A stretch of 64,000 bases of DNA from Dysidea avara. Its lineage: Eukaryota; Porifera; Demospongiae; Dictyoceratida; Dysideidae. The stretch lies in the NCBI RefSeq assembly GCF_963678975.1, contig NC_089274.1:6746001-6810000 (forward strand). Reading direction: 5' to 3'. Shown here one piece after another: positions 48,746-59,300 of this stretch. A program made the translations under genes and the position numbers. Within the stretch, counting starts at the first letter, position 1; every line of letters begins with the position of its first letter. Below the pieces are notes generated by a model. It was given only the letters and a program-made list of their open reading frames with translations, did not search any database and had not been told where the DNA came from.

Positions 48746-49700
48746 ATGGGGGTGCCATCCCTGACAGCGACAACCATCTTGCTGTGAAAAGTTTATGAAG
48801 TGCGTTAATTATAAGAATACACTAACCTTACATTTGTTATACCGCTTCTGTTCGGGTACTGTTTTAGCTGGCTTTTTCTGGGCTACCTTCTGTGGCGTAG
48901 ACCCACTACGTCGCGCTCCTTTGGGTGCTGATATGCTCAATGACATCTACGCTGACCGAGACCCTGACAATGAGATTCGGGCCTCGATGACATTGCTGAC
49001 ATCACGATTTTTGTACCCGCTTGCCCGAAATTTTAGCAGGCAATAACGCTAGGATTTAACAATGGCAGAAGCGGGGGCCGAATTCAACAGAGGAAACATT
49101 TTCAGGGGAGATGATGGTCACTACTTAGCTACCTGCAACGCAAAGATATGACGGATGGTGGAGAATGCCGTGTTAATATATACAAGTTAACATTGATGTT
49201 CTGGCATCATCGTCTAATCCAAAAAGGGCCTTCAACCTGAAAAATCCAAGGTGAAAAAAGATGTGAAATCCAAGGTGGCAGCCAAGATATTAGGTTAACG
49301 GCAATTTAGGTAAATTTGTGTTGATTGCCTCCTCCAGGTTCACTATAGGATTCAGCACCAAATCACCTGAATTGTTATCAAAAGTTCTGCCATTAACCTA
49401 CCTGTGACCATCAGGCAACCATTTCTTGCTGGCCACCACCTTTGAATTCACAACTCACTTTTTTGAAGACCGCACCCTTTTTTTTTGCAGCTTAGCTGTT
49501 TTTGGTCACTTCTTTTTGTATTTCTTTTAACTTGTATGATGAGGATTATGAAGGAGAGTGAGATACTTGTTTAGCTATATACATGTACATTTATTTAGTA
49601 ATTTAGATTGATCATAATTATCACATTATATAGGTTGCTTGCAGCTGAATACTCTATAGGGAAAAGTGTATGTAACTGAAGTTTCTACAGGGAGATTTGT
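48746..49700. other. No gene recognised
   Basis: An 83-codon plus frame (48795-49046) has no recognisable domain. If the KAT2 locus ever had a promoter here, nothing distinctive remains. Confidence 0.4.
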
Positions 49701-49719
49701 TATGTAACTTATAGACTGC

Positions 49720-50180
49720 CGTGGTGAAACTCCACAGAGTGACACGTAACCTAACTAAACTGTCTACAGAAAGAATTGCAACATGGCTAAACTTTCTACA
49801 GTATAGTTTTTCTTGTAGCTGAACTCATTACAGAGTGACTTGCAACGTAACTGAACTCTCTACAGGATGATTTAATTCTAGCTGAATTCTCTGCAGAAGG
49901 TGATTTGAAATGTAGTTGAATTCTCTACAGGTTGACTTGTTTCTAGCTCATCTGTCTACAGGGTAATATTATATGTTTCTAGCTGATCTGTCTACATGCT
50001 GGGTGACTTGTTTTTAACAGAACTCTCTACAGGGTGACTTGAAATGTAGTTGAATTCTCTACAAGGTGACTTGTTTCTAGCTGATCTCCTTACAGGGTGA
50101 CATTCACCAAACTCTATAGGGTAACTCGCTTCTAGCTGATCTCTCTACGTGACTTGTTTCTAGATGAACTCTCTACAGGA
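49720..50180. repeat. Degenerate minisatellite, about 30-bp unit
   Basis: About fifteen imperfect units of the form GTAGCTGAACTCTCTACAGG-GTGACTTGTTTCTA follow one another, with units alternating between GAACTCTCTACAG and GATCTGTCTACAG. Confidence 0.85.
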
Positions 50181-50184
50181 TGCT

Positions 50185-50400
50185 AACTTCGTTACTTGTA
50201 GTAATAATATTATGTAATATTATATTCATTACAGTAACTATATTACTTAGGTAACGCGTTACATTCGTAAGTAAAGTAACTTGAGTTATATTACCTGTTT
50301 TTATAACGTATTTCGTTATATTACTTAGTTACCACAAAAGTAATAATATTACATAACGCGTACTTCTAGTATGTAATGCGTTACTCCCAACACTGAGTAG
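50185..50400. repeat. GTAACGCGTTAC-type AT-rich repeat
   Basis: Rich in GTAA/TTAC palindromes such as GTAACGCGTTAC and TAATGCGTTACTCCCAACACTG, reading like the end of a mobile element. No coding frame. Confidence 0.5.
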
Positions 50401-51194
50401 TTGAGAGGTAAGTGGCAGTTGTACTGACAGGTGTTATGGTAAATGTTGATAAACCATTATAGTAATGTCGGACCATCCATCGTGCATGATACAGACGCGT
50501 AGGTTTGTTCGTACACATAGCACTTTTAAGAAGCAATCGCCAACTCAGTTTTATCCAATATCATACTACAACAAGAGGTCTATAGGTGAATTTAATGAAC
50601 ATCATGTAGTGTGCTAATTAACATTTCCAGCTATGTTTTCAAAAACCATACATGCCATCTGCTACTGTTTGTTACATGCAGTTGTATTGTAGGTTGAGTA
50701 GTATGTTCGTGAACTTTTTTGTGTCAGTGCATCCTACAATATAAAGAATTATGAAACTGTGTATAAGTACATAGCCTTGCATGGAGTACCTTCAATTCTT
50801 GGAATTGTGGGATAATAGAATTACGAATTGAGCTACTAGCTAGCTATAATGTTCTTAAAAATTGTTATTGTGGTGGCTGACTATATACATGCACTATCAC
50901 ATATATTAATATCGATATAATCTTGAATACATTTTGATTTTTGAATGTTTTTAATTCACTGCACATATAATTAAAGTGGACAATTCCCTTTCTATCCCAA
51001 AACAAATTATGTTAAGTACATTCATAATACATGATGATGTTGACTGACTATAGAATACAAAAATTTGTAATCATTGATGCAAGTGATTTGTTGATAGTCC
51101 TGTAGTTTGCTTATTTTCATATAAACATGTACAAAAAATAAAAATCTGGAAAAAAATGATAGATAATACTGCATGATCTAAAATGCCAAAATTT
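50401..51194. other. 3' flank of the TRAF gene
   Basis: AT-rich, only short frames. AATAAA-type signals in the minus direction (TTTATT-like on the plus strand near 51138) could serve the TRAF transcript; the site is not certain. Confidence 0.4.
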
Positions 51195-52699
51195 TTACAA
51201 TTTGTTTACATTGATGTTACATTTGAAGAATGCTACATCATCAACAACAAATTCAGGATTATCCAGTATTGATAGTGGAGCAAATTTAGGACAACCAGAT
51301 GCTACATTCATGTCCGATTTTGGACGATGAAAACTAGTACTGGTTGGGTCGGGTCTAAATGACTGTACAATATTGTTGTTGCCTTTCTGGTTCACTAATG
51401 TCATTGTCGCCATATGCTGAAATGGCCATTCTAGTAAAGCATCATATTCTCCCTTCATGATGGTAAGGAAATAAGATATGTAATGTCCCTTGCCACTACT
51501 GTCACCATCTAAATACACACGTAGACACAGTCTGTATCCAAACCTACTGGCGTAAAATGGTGCTGAATATAAACTGACAGTCTTTCCTAGTTGAGCATCC
51601 CTCCTACGTCTAGTGATATCTGGTATCTTCCATATGTAGTGACCATCATATGAAGTAGCTTGAAGTGTTTGTAAGGTGAGAGACACTTCCTCATAAGTAT
51701 GGTTGATCTCATTAATACTAGCTTGCAGGGTGGCTAGAAGGTCCTCAACTCCAGTCAGTCTGAAAGAAATATCTTTTTGCTTGCTTTGAGCTTCAATGAT
51801 TTGCAAGACATTTTCTTTGTGCTTAGTACCGTCCATTTTTTCATGTATTTTGTCTAATTCAGAATAAATTGATTCTTCTAAAGTATTCAAACTACTAATA
51901 CTGGTGATGCCATTTGGCCTCTGAGGTGAATGAGGGGATTGGTACTGTTTGGAAGATAAATATTTACAAATTAGGAGAATATGATCCTTCTGGGATTCGT
52001 CCATGTGCTTTGCTAATTCTTTATCATTTCTAGCGGCCTTAAATTGACAGCCCAGAAAGTTGAAATTACACTCGGCATCATCAAATTGCAATTTTGGAAC
52101 CTCCTCACTGCATCCTCCATAGGGATTTGATACCTTGACTAGTTGACATCCCTCCTTCAAGTGTTTCTGCAAATATCACGTACAGTCAAACATGTAACAT
52201 GTATACCCATGCATGGACTGGAATCACAGTATTAGTATTAAATTAATATGGACAAATGAATATAATTTACCTGGTAATATCGATACTCTCCAGTCCAATT
52301 ACAATGAGGACAGCTGACTACGCTGAAATCAATTTCCTTGGCTATTGCCTTGTCATGAAAGTACTGTATACGAAAGAAAATCATAGTTTGATAGCTATAT
52401 AGCTCAGTAATCGACATGTGTGTCTTACCCCAGTAAATTCGACATTTGTCTGACACTGTTCACAGAAGAAAGTTGGTGAACTATAACATACTCAGGATCA
52501 ACTAACTATTAGGCATCTATCATAGACTATACCTTTGCTGCTTTAGTTTCATAGCACAGGGAGTGCATATTCGATGACTGCATTGAAGTTGTAGGGGTCC
52601 GTTTAGTAAAAAGCCGCAACGAACACATTGTAGCCGCTCATCCACTGTATTCAGCTGGACGAGCGAAGTTTTTGTTACCGCATGTATAGCCGTGATCAT
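51195..52699 (-). CDS. TRAF: TRAF-family adaptor (RING, zinc fingers, coiled coil, MATH)
   Basis: Four exons with matching phases: 52699-52533 (ATG; CAAAG|GTATAG), 52480-52429 (TATAG; GGG|GTAAGA), 52363-52271 (ATACAG; CCAG|GTAAAT) and 52166-51195 (TTTGCAG; stop). They give 427 residues. Residues 25-65 form a RING: C25-x2-C28-x11-C40-x-H42-x2-C45-x2-C48-x13-C62-x2-C65. Cys/His pairs around residues 88-175 (CPHCNWTGEY, HLKEGCQ, CNFNFLGCQFKAA...HMDES) are TRAF-type zinc fingers. Residues about 197-272 are a heptad-like helical stretch, and about 277-427 a MATH domain (YIWKIPD, YRLCLRVYLDGDSSGKGHYI, SYFLTIMKGEYD). TRAFs link TNF/IL-1-type receptors to NF-kB and JNK pathways in the cytosol, the RING acting as a ubiquitin ligase. 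All exons are open and all splice sites canonical, so the gene looks intact. It is divergent to the Ig-like gene at 53350. Confidence 0.93.
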
Positions 52700-53349
52700 T
52701 CGAGAGATTCAGAAGTTTCGCAATAATTGTAGTGGAAGTTGTGTCATGAGGTTTTTATGTGCAGACTACAGTGATTACATGGGCGCGCCCCTATATTATA
52801 ATTTACGGTCAACCGTGTTTCTCCGCGTAACAAAACATTACGAGTGACCTTTTGGTGACTGTTTTAATCTTGGCTAGGAGTTGAACACGATCACAGCGAG
52901 ATCACCAAGTTACCAGATGGCCTACGCGATGACGATGTGGGCTCGGCGGGTATATAGCGCTCCGACATAAGAGTACGTAAACACCAATTACTACATGATT
53001 ATGATTATGATTATGATTAAATACGGGTAAAGGCACAGCCTGCATACCCGATCAATGCAGTAATTATACAAAAATAACTCTTGAATCAATTAAATAACTT
53101 ATACAAAAATAAATCTTGAATCAATTAAATGACTATCTAATAATGATTTAAAAGTGTTAATCGAAGAACTATTATATATATACATCAAATATTGTCACCA
53201 AAAGGACACAAAATACCCAGTACCTCACTAGTGACTACCTGGGCTCTGATATCACTGACATCGTTGCATGACGTTAGTGTAAAGTTTATCTTTTTTGCAG
53301 TGCCGGCAGTATAAAGTTTAGCTCTTATGTGATTTTTTTAAGTTCTAGA
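52700..53349. promoter_or_regulatory. Shared upstream region of the divergent TRAF and Ig-like genes
   Basis: About 650 bp separate the two start codons. The half nearer TRAF is GC-richer (GGGCGCGCCCC, CTCGGCGGGTATATAGCGC). The middle carries (ATGATT)n followed by AAATACGGGTAAAGGCACAG and two copies of ACAAAAATAA(C/A)TCTTGAATCAATTAAAT, probably the tail of a retroposon. Bidirectional promoter use is inferred from layout. Confidence 0.45.
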
Positions 53350-56300
53350 ATGGTCTTCTACGGGCTTGTTATTGTGTCCGCACTGTTCCTTAGTCATCAA
53401 ACTGGCGTCATTAGTGCAGGTAGGCAGAATAGCATTTTCCTAAATTCCTGGCAGCTTTATTTTAAAAATGAAGCGGGGTTTCAAGTGTAGTAAGACTAAC
53501 TCATGTGATTACTTATTAAGATTATGTATATAGCCAATGTTTGAAGTGTTGTACAATAAGTATGCGCACATGTGTGATTGAGAGAGAATCAATAATTGTG
53601 AGTCATTGTGTGTTGCTCGCCTGCGGACGATTACATTGGCGTTGTCGGCAACGTTTCTCGCCCTCGTCGAGTTCCTCTTCGTCAAAGCTTAGAAACCGTG
53701 GTACCGTACCGTACCGTACCGTGCCGTGGTACGGTACCCTGTAAAGCGAGTGGAGTTTATTGTGTGGTTCAGTGTGTTGGCCATTTGTTTCGTCTATAGG
53801 GGGCTCAGGGAGCGGATTGACAGGACTCAGCCTCAGTGTATCTGCTGTTTGCAGAGAATGGCCAGCAAACCCGTAGTTTTACCGGAGATCTTCCAGGGCA
53901 ACACCAGTTGGGACGATTGGTTGGAGCACTTTGATCGAGTAGCAGCTGTGAATGATTGGACGGCCAATGCAACTAAGCTTAAATGGCTTAAAGTCCGCAT
54001 AACTGGTAAAGCCGCAGCAGCGTTGAGACGTCTTCCGGATGAAACAAAGAATGATTATGGAGCTTTGACTGAGGCGCTCAAGAAACGTACGTTTCGAACC
54101 AGCGAGCAAGAAAGACTTGTATATGGCAGATTTACAGGTCAGAATGAAGCGCAAGACGAAGACTGGGCGTCCTTTGGTGACAGTTTGCGTCTGTTGACGG
54201 AGAAAGCTTACCCAGGTTTACAAGATGAAGCACAGGAAGTGCTAGCTCTCAATCACTTCTTAGCACAATTGGAACATCCACAGATAAACTTTGCTGTGAG
54301 ACAAAAGCAGCCAAAGACAGTTGACCAAGCTGTACAATACACTATGGAAGCTGAATCATATTTGAACTCATACAAACGGACCACTAATGCTATGGTTCCT
54401 ACGCATCCAGGCCTAAAGGATCCTGATCAATCAGTAGCAGCTGCAATTAATAGAGAAGACTCACAGTCAATGATGCCTGCAATCATAAGCAATTGAGATT
54501 CAATTAAAATCAGCAGCCAAGCCTAAGAGAAAGTGGGATAATTGTAGTACCACAGCTAGCACCAGGTAGACAAACCCAAGCAGCTGGTCAGCCTTCTAAG
54601 TCAATTGTATGTTTCAAGTGTGGTCAAGAAGGCCACTTTGCACGGGGCTGTGCAGCTGGAGTCACACAGCAGCAGCAACGTACTGTTTCTAAACAGCCCA
54701 TGAATGCAGTAACCAAAGCAGACAATAGTGACAGTGAATCTGACAAAAGTGACCAGTCAGTGAATACAGTGATCCAAAGAGACAACAACACCCCTCCTAC
54801 TGAAGATTTGATTCCAGTGAGCTTGTCTACAGTCACCCCTATTGACTACAGTCTGCTGGGAACCATTAGTGGCATACCTGTGAAATTCCTAGTGGATACT
54901 GGAGCTGCAGTGTCCATTCTGAGTAAACAGGTTTGGAATAAGCTAGCTCAGCAAGGGGTAGGTTCCCTAGACACAGTGTCTGGCAAGAACTTGGTGGGTG
55001 TGGAAGGGTCCCCATTCAAATTGTTAGGGATAATCAATCTACAAATTGTGTTTGAACAGCAATCTTTTGATGTGTGTTTCTTAGTTGCAGACTTCCTGAC
55101 CAAGGCTATTTTGGGCCAAGATTTCCTGGGGAGGTACCACTGCATTGTTGATGCTGGTAAAAGTCAGGTCACTTTTCCCAATGTTGGTAGGGTAGTGCTA
55201 AAAGCCGGAATGGAATGGAACGGAACCAATTAGGGCGCGCGCCAAGTAGAAAAATCGTTTCCAACTGCCACACAGTGACTAGAATTGTGCTAGAGTTCAT
55301 TTCCTTCTACTTATATGCAAGCTAGAAATCGCGCTTTCGAAGTTTCTATTTAATGCCCGCCACGTGGCATGTGCTTTTACCAATCCATCAAATTCTGTTT
55401 AATCCTGATGTAGAATTGCTTCCTTATCATTGTAAAAGGTAAACTACTGTAGTATTTTCATGTTATAGTCGTTTAGTAACAGTGAGGATGGTTTTCTGAA
55501 GTCTGCCAGCATGGGCAATAATTTACGAGAGTTAACCACAGTGTATGTTAGTGGCTATGGATCATATGCTTATAGTGCTTACAAAATAATAGTTTAGCAG
55601 GTTAAATGATAGTTTTTCAGCGTAGGTGATTGCAAAACGCTTTCGTGCAGTGGGCATTAAATAGAAACTTCGAGCGAGCGATTTCTAGCATGCCTACAAG
55701 CAGAAGAAAACTAACTTTAGCACAATTCTAGTCACTACTTAATGGTAAGAAACGGTGTACAATCTGCAAAAACGATTCATTAACTTGGCGTGCGCCTCGT
55801 TTTGTTCCATTCCATTCCGGCTTTTAGCACTACCCATGTTGGTATGACCTTCAACCTTATTTGTCCAGCAGGGACCTCTCAGATTGCTCATGTGAATGTT
55901 GTATTGACTGATACTTTCAGAGTTCCAGGATGTAGTGAGATAGAAATAATGGCAGCAGTCCCAGATGCTGCATCAGAGGGCACTTGGATTATTGAAGGCG
56001 ATGTCATGAAGCGGAATCCATTGTTGGTAGCCAGAGCATTGGTGACGCTTACTGATATGGCAGTCCCTATTTGTTTGCTTAATCCCAGACCTGAATGTAT
56101 CACCGTGAAGAAGGGCACAGTGGTTGCACACATGGAACCAGTCCAATCTCTAGACACCTCATTTGTTGGAGCATGTCAGTCATTGTCATTGACATCAGAA
56201 CCTATGGAAATCAAGAAGCAGTTGATTGAAGGTATGTTAATGAACCTTGGCACACATGTAACTAATTGTCAGCAACAAAAGTTGCTAGAACTATTGCTGG

Positions 56301-59300
56301 AGTTTGCTGATATTTTTGCAGTGAATTCAGATGATATGGGTCGTACTTGTAGGATAAAGCACAAAATTTATACAGGTGATGCTCTTCCAATCCGCCAGCC
56401 ACTGAGACGTGTGCCACCCATCAAAAGGAAAGAAACACAAGAGCTGCTACATAAGATGTTACAGAAAGATGTCATTCAGCCTTCCTGTAGCCCTTGGGCT
56501 TCACCTGTTGTTGTAGTACGGAAGAAAGACGGTAGCCCACGATTTTGCATCGATTATAGAAAGTTAAACAAGGTGACAAAAAAGGACGCCTACCCGATTC
56601 CCAGAATCGATGACACTTTGGATGCCCTGGCTGGGTCTTGTTGGTTCTCTACTTTGGACCTTATCAGTGGCTACTGGCGAAGTCATTAGTCCATATCTCC
56701 GTGTTGCCGTTTGAGTTTGAATGGTGGCGACAAATTTTGGCTAGCTCTACCCACCTGAAACAATGTCTTTTCGATTAAGTCCAGCTGCACAATACAATTT
56801 GTTTCAACCCACACGCTTAATGAGTTATTTTTTGGTGGCCCATAACTTCGCTAATGTACAACTTAATCTACGCCTTAAAAGCTGTTGTGAGAGCCTGTGA
56901 TGTTTTAGTTTAGCATACAAAGTTTCATGAAATAACACGCCTTCATTTTTCGCCTATAATGAAGTTTTAACCAGATTTTTAAAATAACTTGGCCAATGAA
57001 CAACCTAGCGCTAAGCCACTTCGGTTCCAACCATTTCTCACCTTGTAGAACAATTCTACACTTTCCTTTTCACTGATAACAACATGGAAAGTAGTGCAAA
57101 CGCACACCTGTGGGCGATAATACCCAGAATAAAGAATGGGCGTGACTTTGTTACCTATCGTGGAGTACTGGCACCTCCGACCTTGGGGGCCGTACAGTAG
57201 CATAGCCTAAGCGCCTTAAATAATTCTGTGGCGTCTATTATGCTGCTTAAAGAAAGTGTTGATATGGAAAATTAAGGCCTCGGTATGGTTTCGTTGGATG
57301 AAGAAGACAAGCAGCCTGATCGAAGATAAAAGACAGGGCGCACACTCGTCGGAACCCCAAAAGGTACATCCCACCGGTGAGTTTGTTGTTGTGGCGTAAA
57401 ATGGTGACCGTGCACTGCTTCGTTTGGGCTCTAGGCTTGCGACTGTGGTGAGTGAGTGAGTGAGTGAGTGACAGACGATATTTCAAGTTTTGACGATTTT
57501 AAAAAAATTCTATATCCGGCTGCCAGTAAGTGTTTTCTTGTTTTTAATGCTACATTTGATGTTAGATGGACTAATATTATTCCGTAAAGGTGATTTTCGT
57601 TACGTAAGAAGTTTCCAAGTTGGTTTTTAAGAGCGGTATTTTTGGCGGCGCGCGTCACTTTTGATGCAAACCCTACTTAATCAGTACTACCGTACTGTTT
57701 GATAATGTTCACAAGTTACATTTTACTTATTTTACAGCAGCGACCTGTGCAACAGACCTCATTGAAGCACCAACAATAACTAAAAGACCAGGAGAATCAC
57801 TACAGTTTGTCTGCCCACTGCAATGTACAGGCAATTATGTGTTTGAACACTACAGCCCGTTCACACTTCAATATGATGTGATACAAGAAGGACCATCATA
57901 TACAACTATTATAGATATTAGTGATTATAGTGATGGTGGCAGCTACAGGTGCTGGCAGCAGTGTAACAATGATACTAGTACCCAGTCTCCATATTGTTAT
58001 TTTACAGTACAAGGTGTGTAAATACAACATACACTGGAACCTGTTAATGTGGACACTTGAGTACACCTACATAATCCAGACACTTAGTTAAGGTCCCAAA
58101 GTATCCCTTAGTAGTTAGTACAGTACTGCTCAAATGTAACATCGCACTCGCTCACACTACTCAATTGTGAGTGATTAAAAACTTGCTAATTAAACGATGT
58201 GGCCCCATTTCCTTCGTCCCATACAGAACGGGATGAATATTCAAGGAATGGGTGCCACGCCATTTTATTAGCAAATTTTTTAATCACTCACAATTGACCT
58301 TTAGTATTAACACTTTATGTTACAAATTCCTTTTTTTTTTATTTCAGTGATATCCACTACAATAGAAGTAAACTTCCCACCAGCAACTCTAAATGGCAAC
58401 TACATAGGGACATGTACTGCATGTGGTAACCCAGTACCACTAGTAAATGCTACACTGAACACTGAGAAATGTCCCTACACTACTAGTTACACTAATACTA
58501 GTCAGTATGCTGGACAACTAGTGATCACTATATCACAAGTTACTAGTCAGTGTGGAGATGTTGTAGTATATTGTAGTGCTGGACAAGTAGTTGAGATGAT
58601 AACATTGAATGTTATTAAAAGTGAGTCAGCTATTATAGTGAAACCTCATTAGGAAACAGTGCTCGAATTGTTAACTTATATGAGGGTATACTATCAAGGG
58701 CAGATCTAGGATTTTGCTAAGGGAAGAGGGGGCACACAGGTACCGGAAATCATTCCGCAGTGTGCAAAGTACACTTTGTGAAATGTGAAGCATGAGCTTT
58801 CTAGGGGTCTGGGGGCATGCTTCCCCAGGAAATTTTGAACTGAAAATTAACATTCTGAGATTGAATTTGGTGACAATATTGACTGAAATTTGTTGATAGT
58901 TCAACACTGGAAGTATGAATGCTAATAGTAGCTATAGCTACTGAGCTAAAAAGCCAAATTATAGCTATAGTGTAAAGACCTAGGCTGCTCCCCATAGAAA
59001 TTTTGAATATTAATGTTCTGAGATCATAATGTTTTATTTGGTGACAATCTTGACTGAAATTTGCTGAGTTCAACACTGGAAGAAGCATGAATGCTAATAG
59101 TAGCTATATAGTGAGCTACGTAACAGATCTAGAATTATAATTAGTTAGTATAGTATAACATTTCCTCAATAAAATTTTGAAAAATCAATTTTTTGAGATT
59201 GAATTTGGTAGCAATTTTGAATAAATGTTTATGAAAATTTAATGCAAGAAGCATGAATACTATATAATAAAGTCTATAAGGAAATTTTGAAAAATTTACT

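Larger units (their letters stand above)
53858..56687 (+). mobile_element. Broken Ty3/Gypsy-type retrotransposon in intron 1 of the Ig-like gene
   Basis: Gag, nucleocapsid knuckle, aspartic protease and the first part of reverse transcriptase follow in Ty3/Gypsy order on the plus strand. It is defective in three ways: a frame change between Gag and the CCHC knuckle, a foldback element inserted at 55190-55835, and loss of everything after the early RT motifs. RNase H, integrase and the 3' LTR are not seen, and no certain 5' LTR was found between 53420 and 53858. Confidence 0.85.

Noticed and set aside
49720..50180. Possible CRISPR-like array
   Set aside because: Units are contiguous and degenerate with no unique spacers, in a genome with introns.
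53726..53857. Upstream part of the Gag frame as coding
   Set aside because: The stretch before MASKP has no Gag similarity and overlaps the ACCGT repeat flank; the family-like start is at 53858.
54624..54836. 70-codon minus-strand frame
   Set aside because: Antisense shadow of the retrotransposon knuckle and protease region.
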